From NCBI RefSeq assembly GCF_012910805.1, contig NZ_WTVK01000012.1, positions 59,131 through 123,130 on the forward strand: 64,000 bases of DNA. Reading direction: 5' to 3'. The notes beneath the pieces are model-generated. The model searched no databases, was not told the origin of the DNA, and was given only the letters and a program-made list of their open reading frames with translations. Below are positions 63,944-64,000 of the stretch, in pieces. The first letter of the stretch is position 1, and every line of letters starts with the position of its first letter. A program made the translations under genes and the position numbers. This stretch comes from Aromatoleum evansii (GTDB taxonomy: Bacteria > Pseudomonadota > Gammaproteobacteria > Burkholderiales > Rhodocyclaceae).

Positions 63944-64000
63944 CTACAAGAGCGTCAGCTGCTCCGGCGTAGTCGGTTTCTTGATGCGAAGTGCATCGAG
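63944..64000 (-). CDS. 3' end of a gene running off the window
   Basis: Eighteen codons, LDALRIKKPTTPEQLTLL, and a TAG stop lie in frame from the window edge. The text is plausible as protein, and the style recalls the C-terminus of some transposases, but the piece is too short to identify. If it is a transposase, the truncation of the neighbouring glycosyltransferase gene would be explained. Confidence 0.3.
   Translation of the reverse strand, partial: LDALRIKKPTTPEQLTLL

Overview
The window is GC-rich chromosomal DNA dense in housekeeping genes. Gene content and order point to a betaproteobacterium of the Rhodocyclales, in the Azoarcus/Aromatoleum/Thauera area. That placement is an inference from protein style and synteny, not from a search. 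The evidence is a complete dcw (division and cell wall) cluster, a queA-tgt-yajC-secDF block, an accBC-prmA block, an rsmI/yraN/diaA/dolP neighbourhood, Mpl, AroQ and an olsB/plsC pair.

Layout. 1-329: no recognisable gene. 330-5609: a CorC/HlyC-type transporter and a P-type cation ATPase (+), convergent with a Bax-inhibitor-1 family membrane protein and a short HPF/RaiA ribosome factor (-). 5928-12314: tRNA-Leu(CAA) on the minus strand, head to head with queA-tgt-yajC-secD-secF-marC (+). 12427-22057: a minus-strand series (DUF2322-like, purB, a soluble PAS histidine kinase, argJ, an HDOD-GAF protein, secA), with apaG on the plus strand. 22225-22894: a DUF721/DciA-like gene and a two-helix membrane protein. 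22905-40809: the dcw cluster on the minus strand, in transcription order mraZ-rsmH-ftsL-ftsI-murE-murF-mraY-murD-ftsW-murG-murC-ddl-ftsQ-ftsA-ftsZ-lpxC. Most junctions overlap by 4 nt. A promoter and four 10-bp-phased GTGG(N) boxes precede mraZ. 41105-45797: rnpB, a small lipoprotein, pyrC, rsmI (-), then yraN, diaA-like and dolP-like (+). 45915-53425: mpl (-) divergent from a hypothetical gene, then a TlpA-type thioredoxin, aroQ, accB, accC, prmA, a zinc-ribbon/DUF3426 membrane protein and dgkA (+). 53441-58001: a glycine-zipper lipoprotein and a PfkB kinase (-), HIT protein (-), olsB/plsC (+), apaH (-). 58207-64000: the 3' end of an O-antigen-type cluster on the minus strand (N-truncated GT4 glycosyltransferase, WbpV-, WbpL- and WbpM-like proteins) with a decayed toxin-antitoxin pair inside it.

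How it works together. The dcw genes build lipid II (MurC-G, MraY, Ddl), polymerise it at the septum (FtsW/FtsI/FtsL/FtsQ) and position it (FtsA/FtsZ). Mpl recycles peptidoglycan peptides into the same pathway, LpxC commits to lipid A, and SecA/YajC/SecD/SecF export envelope proteins. OlsB with a PlsC-type acyltransferase suggests ornithine lipids. The WbpV-WbpL-WbpM set suggests O-antigen chains initiated with a QuiNAc/FucNAc-type sugar.

Six copies of a roughly 75-bp REP-like palindrome lie in intergenic gaps. I did not find a large undescribed system. The most interesting signals are regulatory or degenerative: the mraZ operator with a second GTGGG array beside rnpB, a 14-bp perfect inverted repeat between mpl and its neighbour, rsmI and yraN initiating in opposite directions from one CATG, a plsC gene with no standard start codon, and the triply damaged toxin-antitoxin pair.
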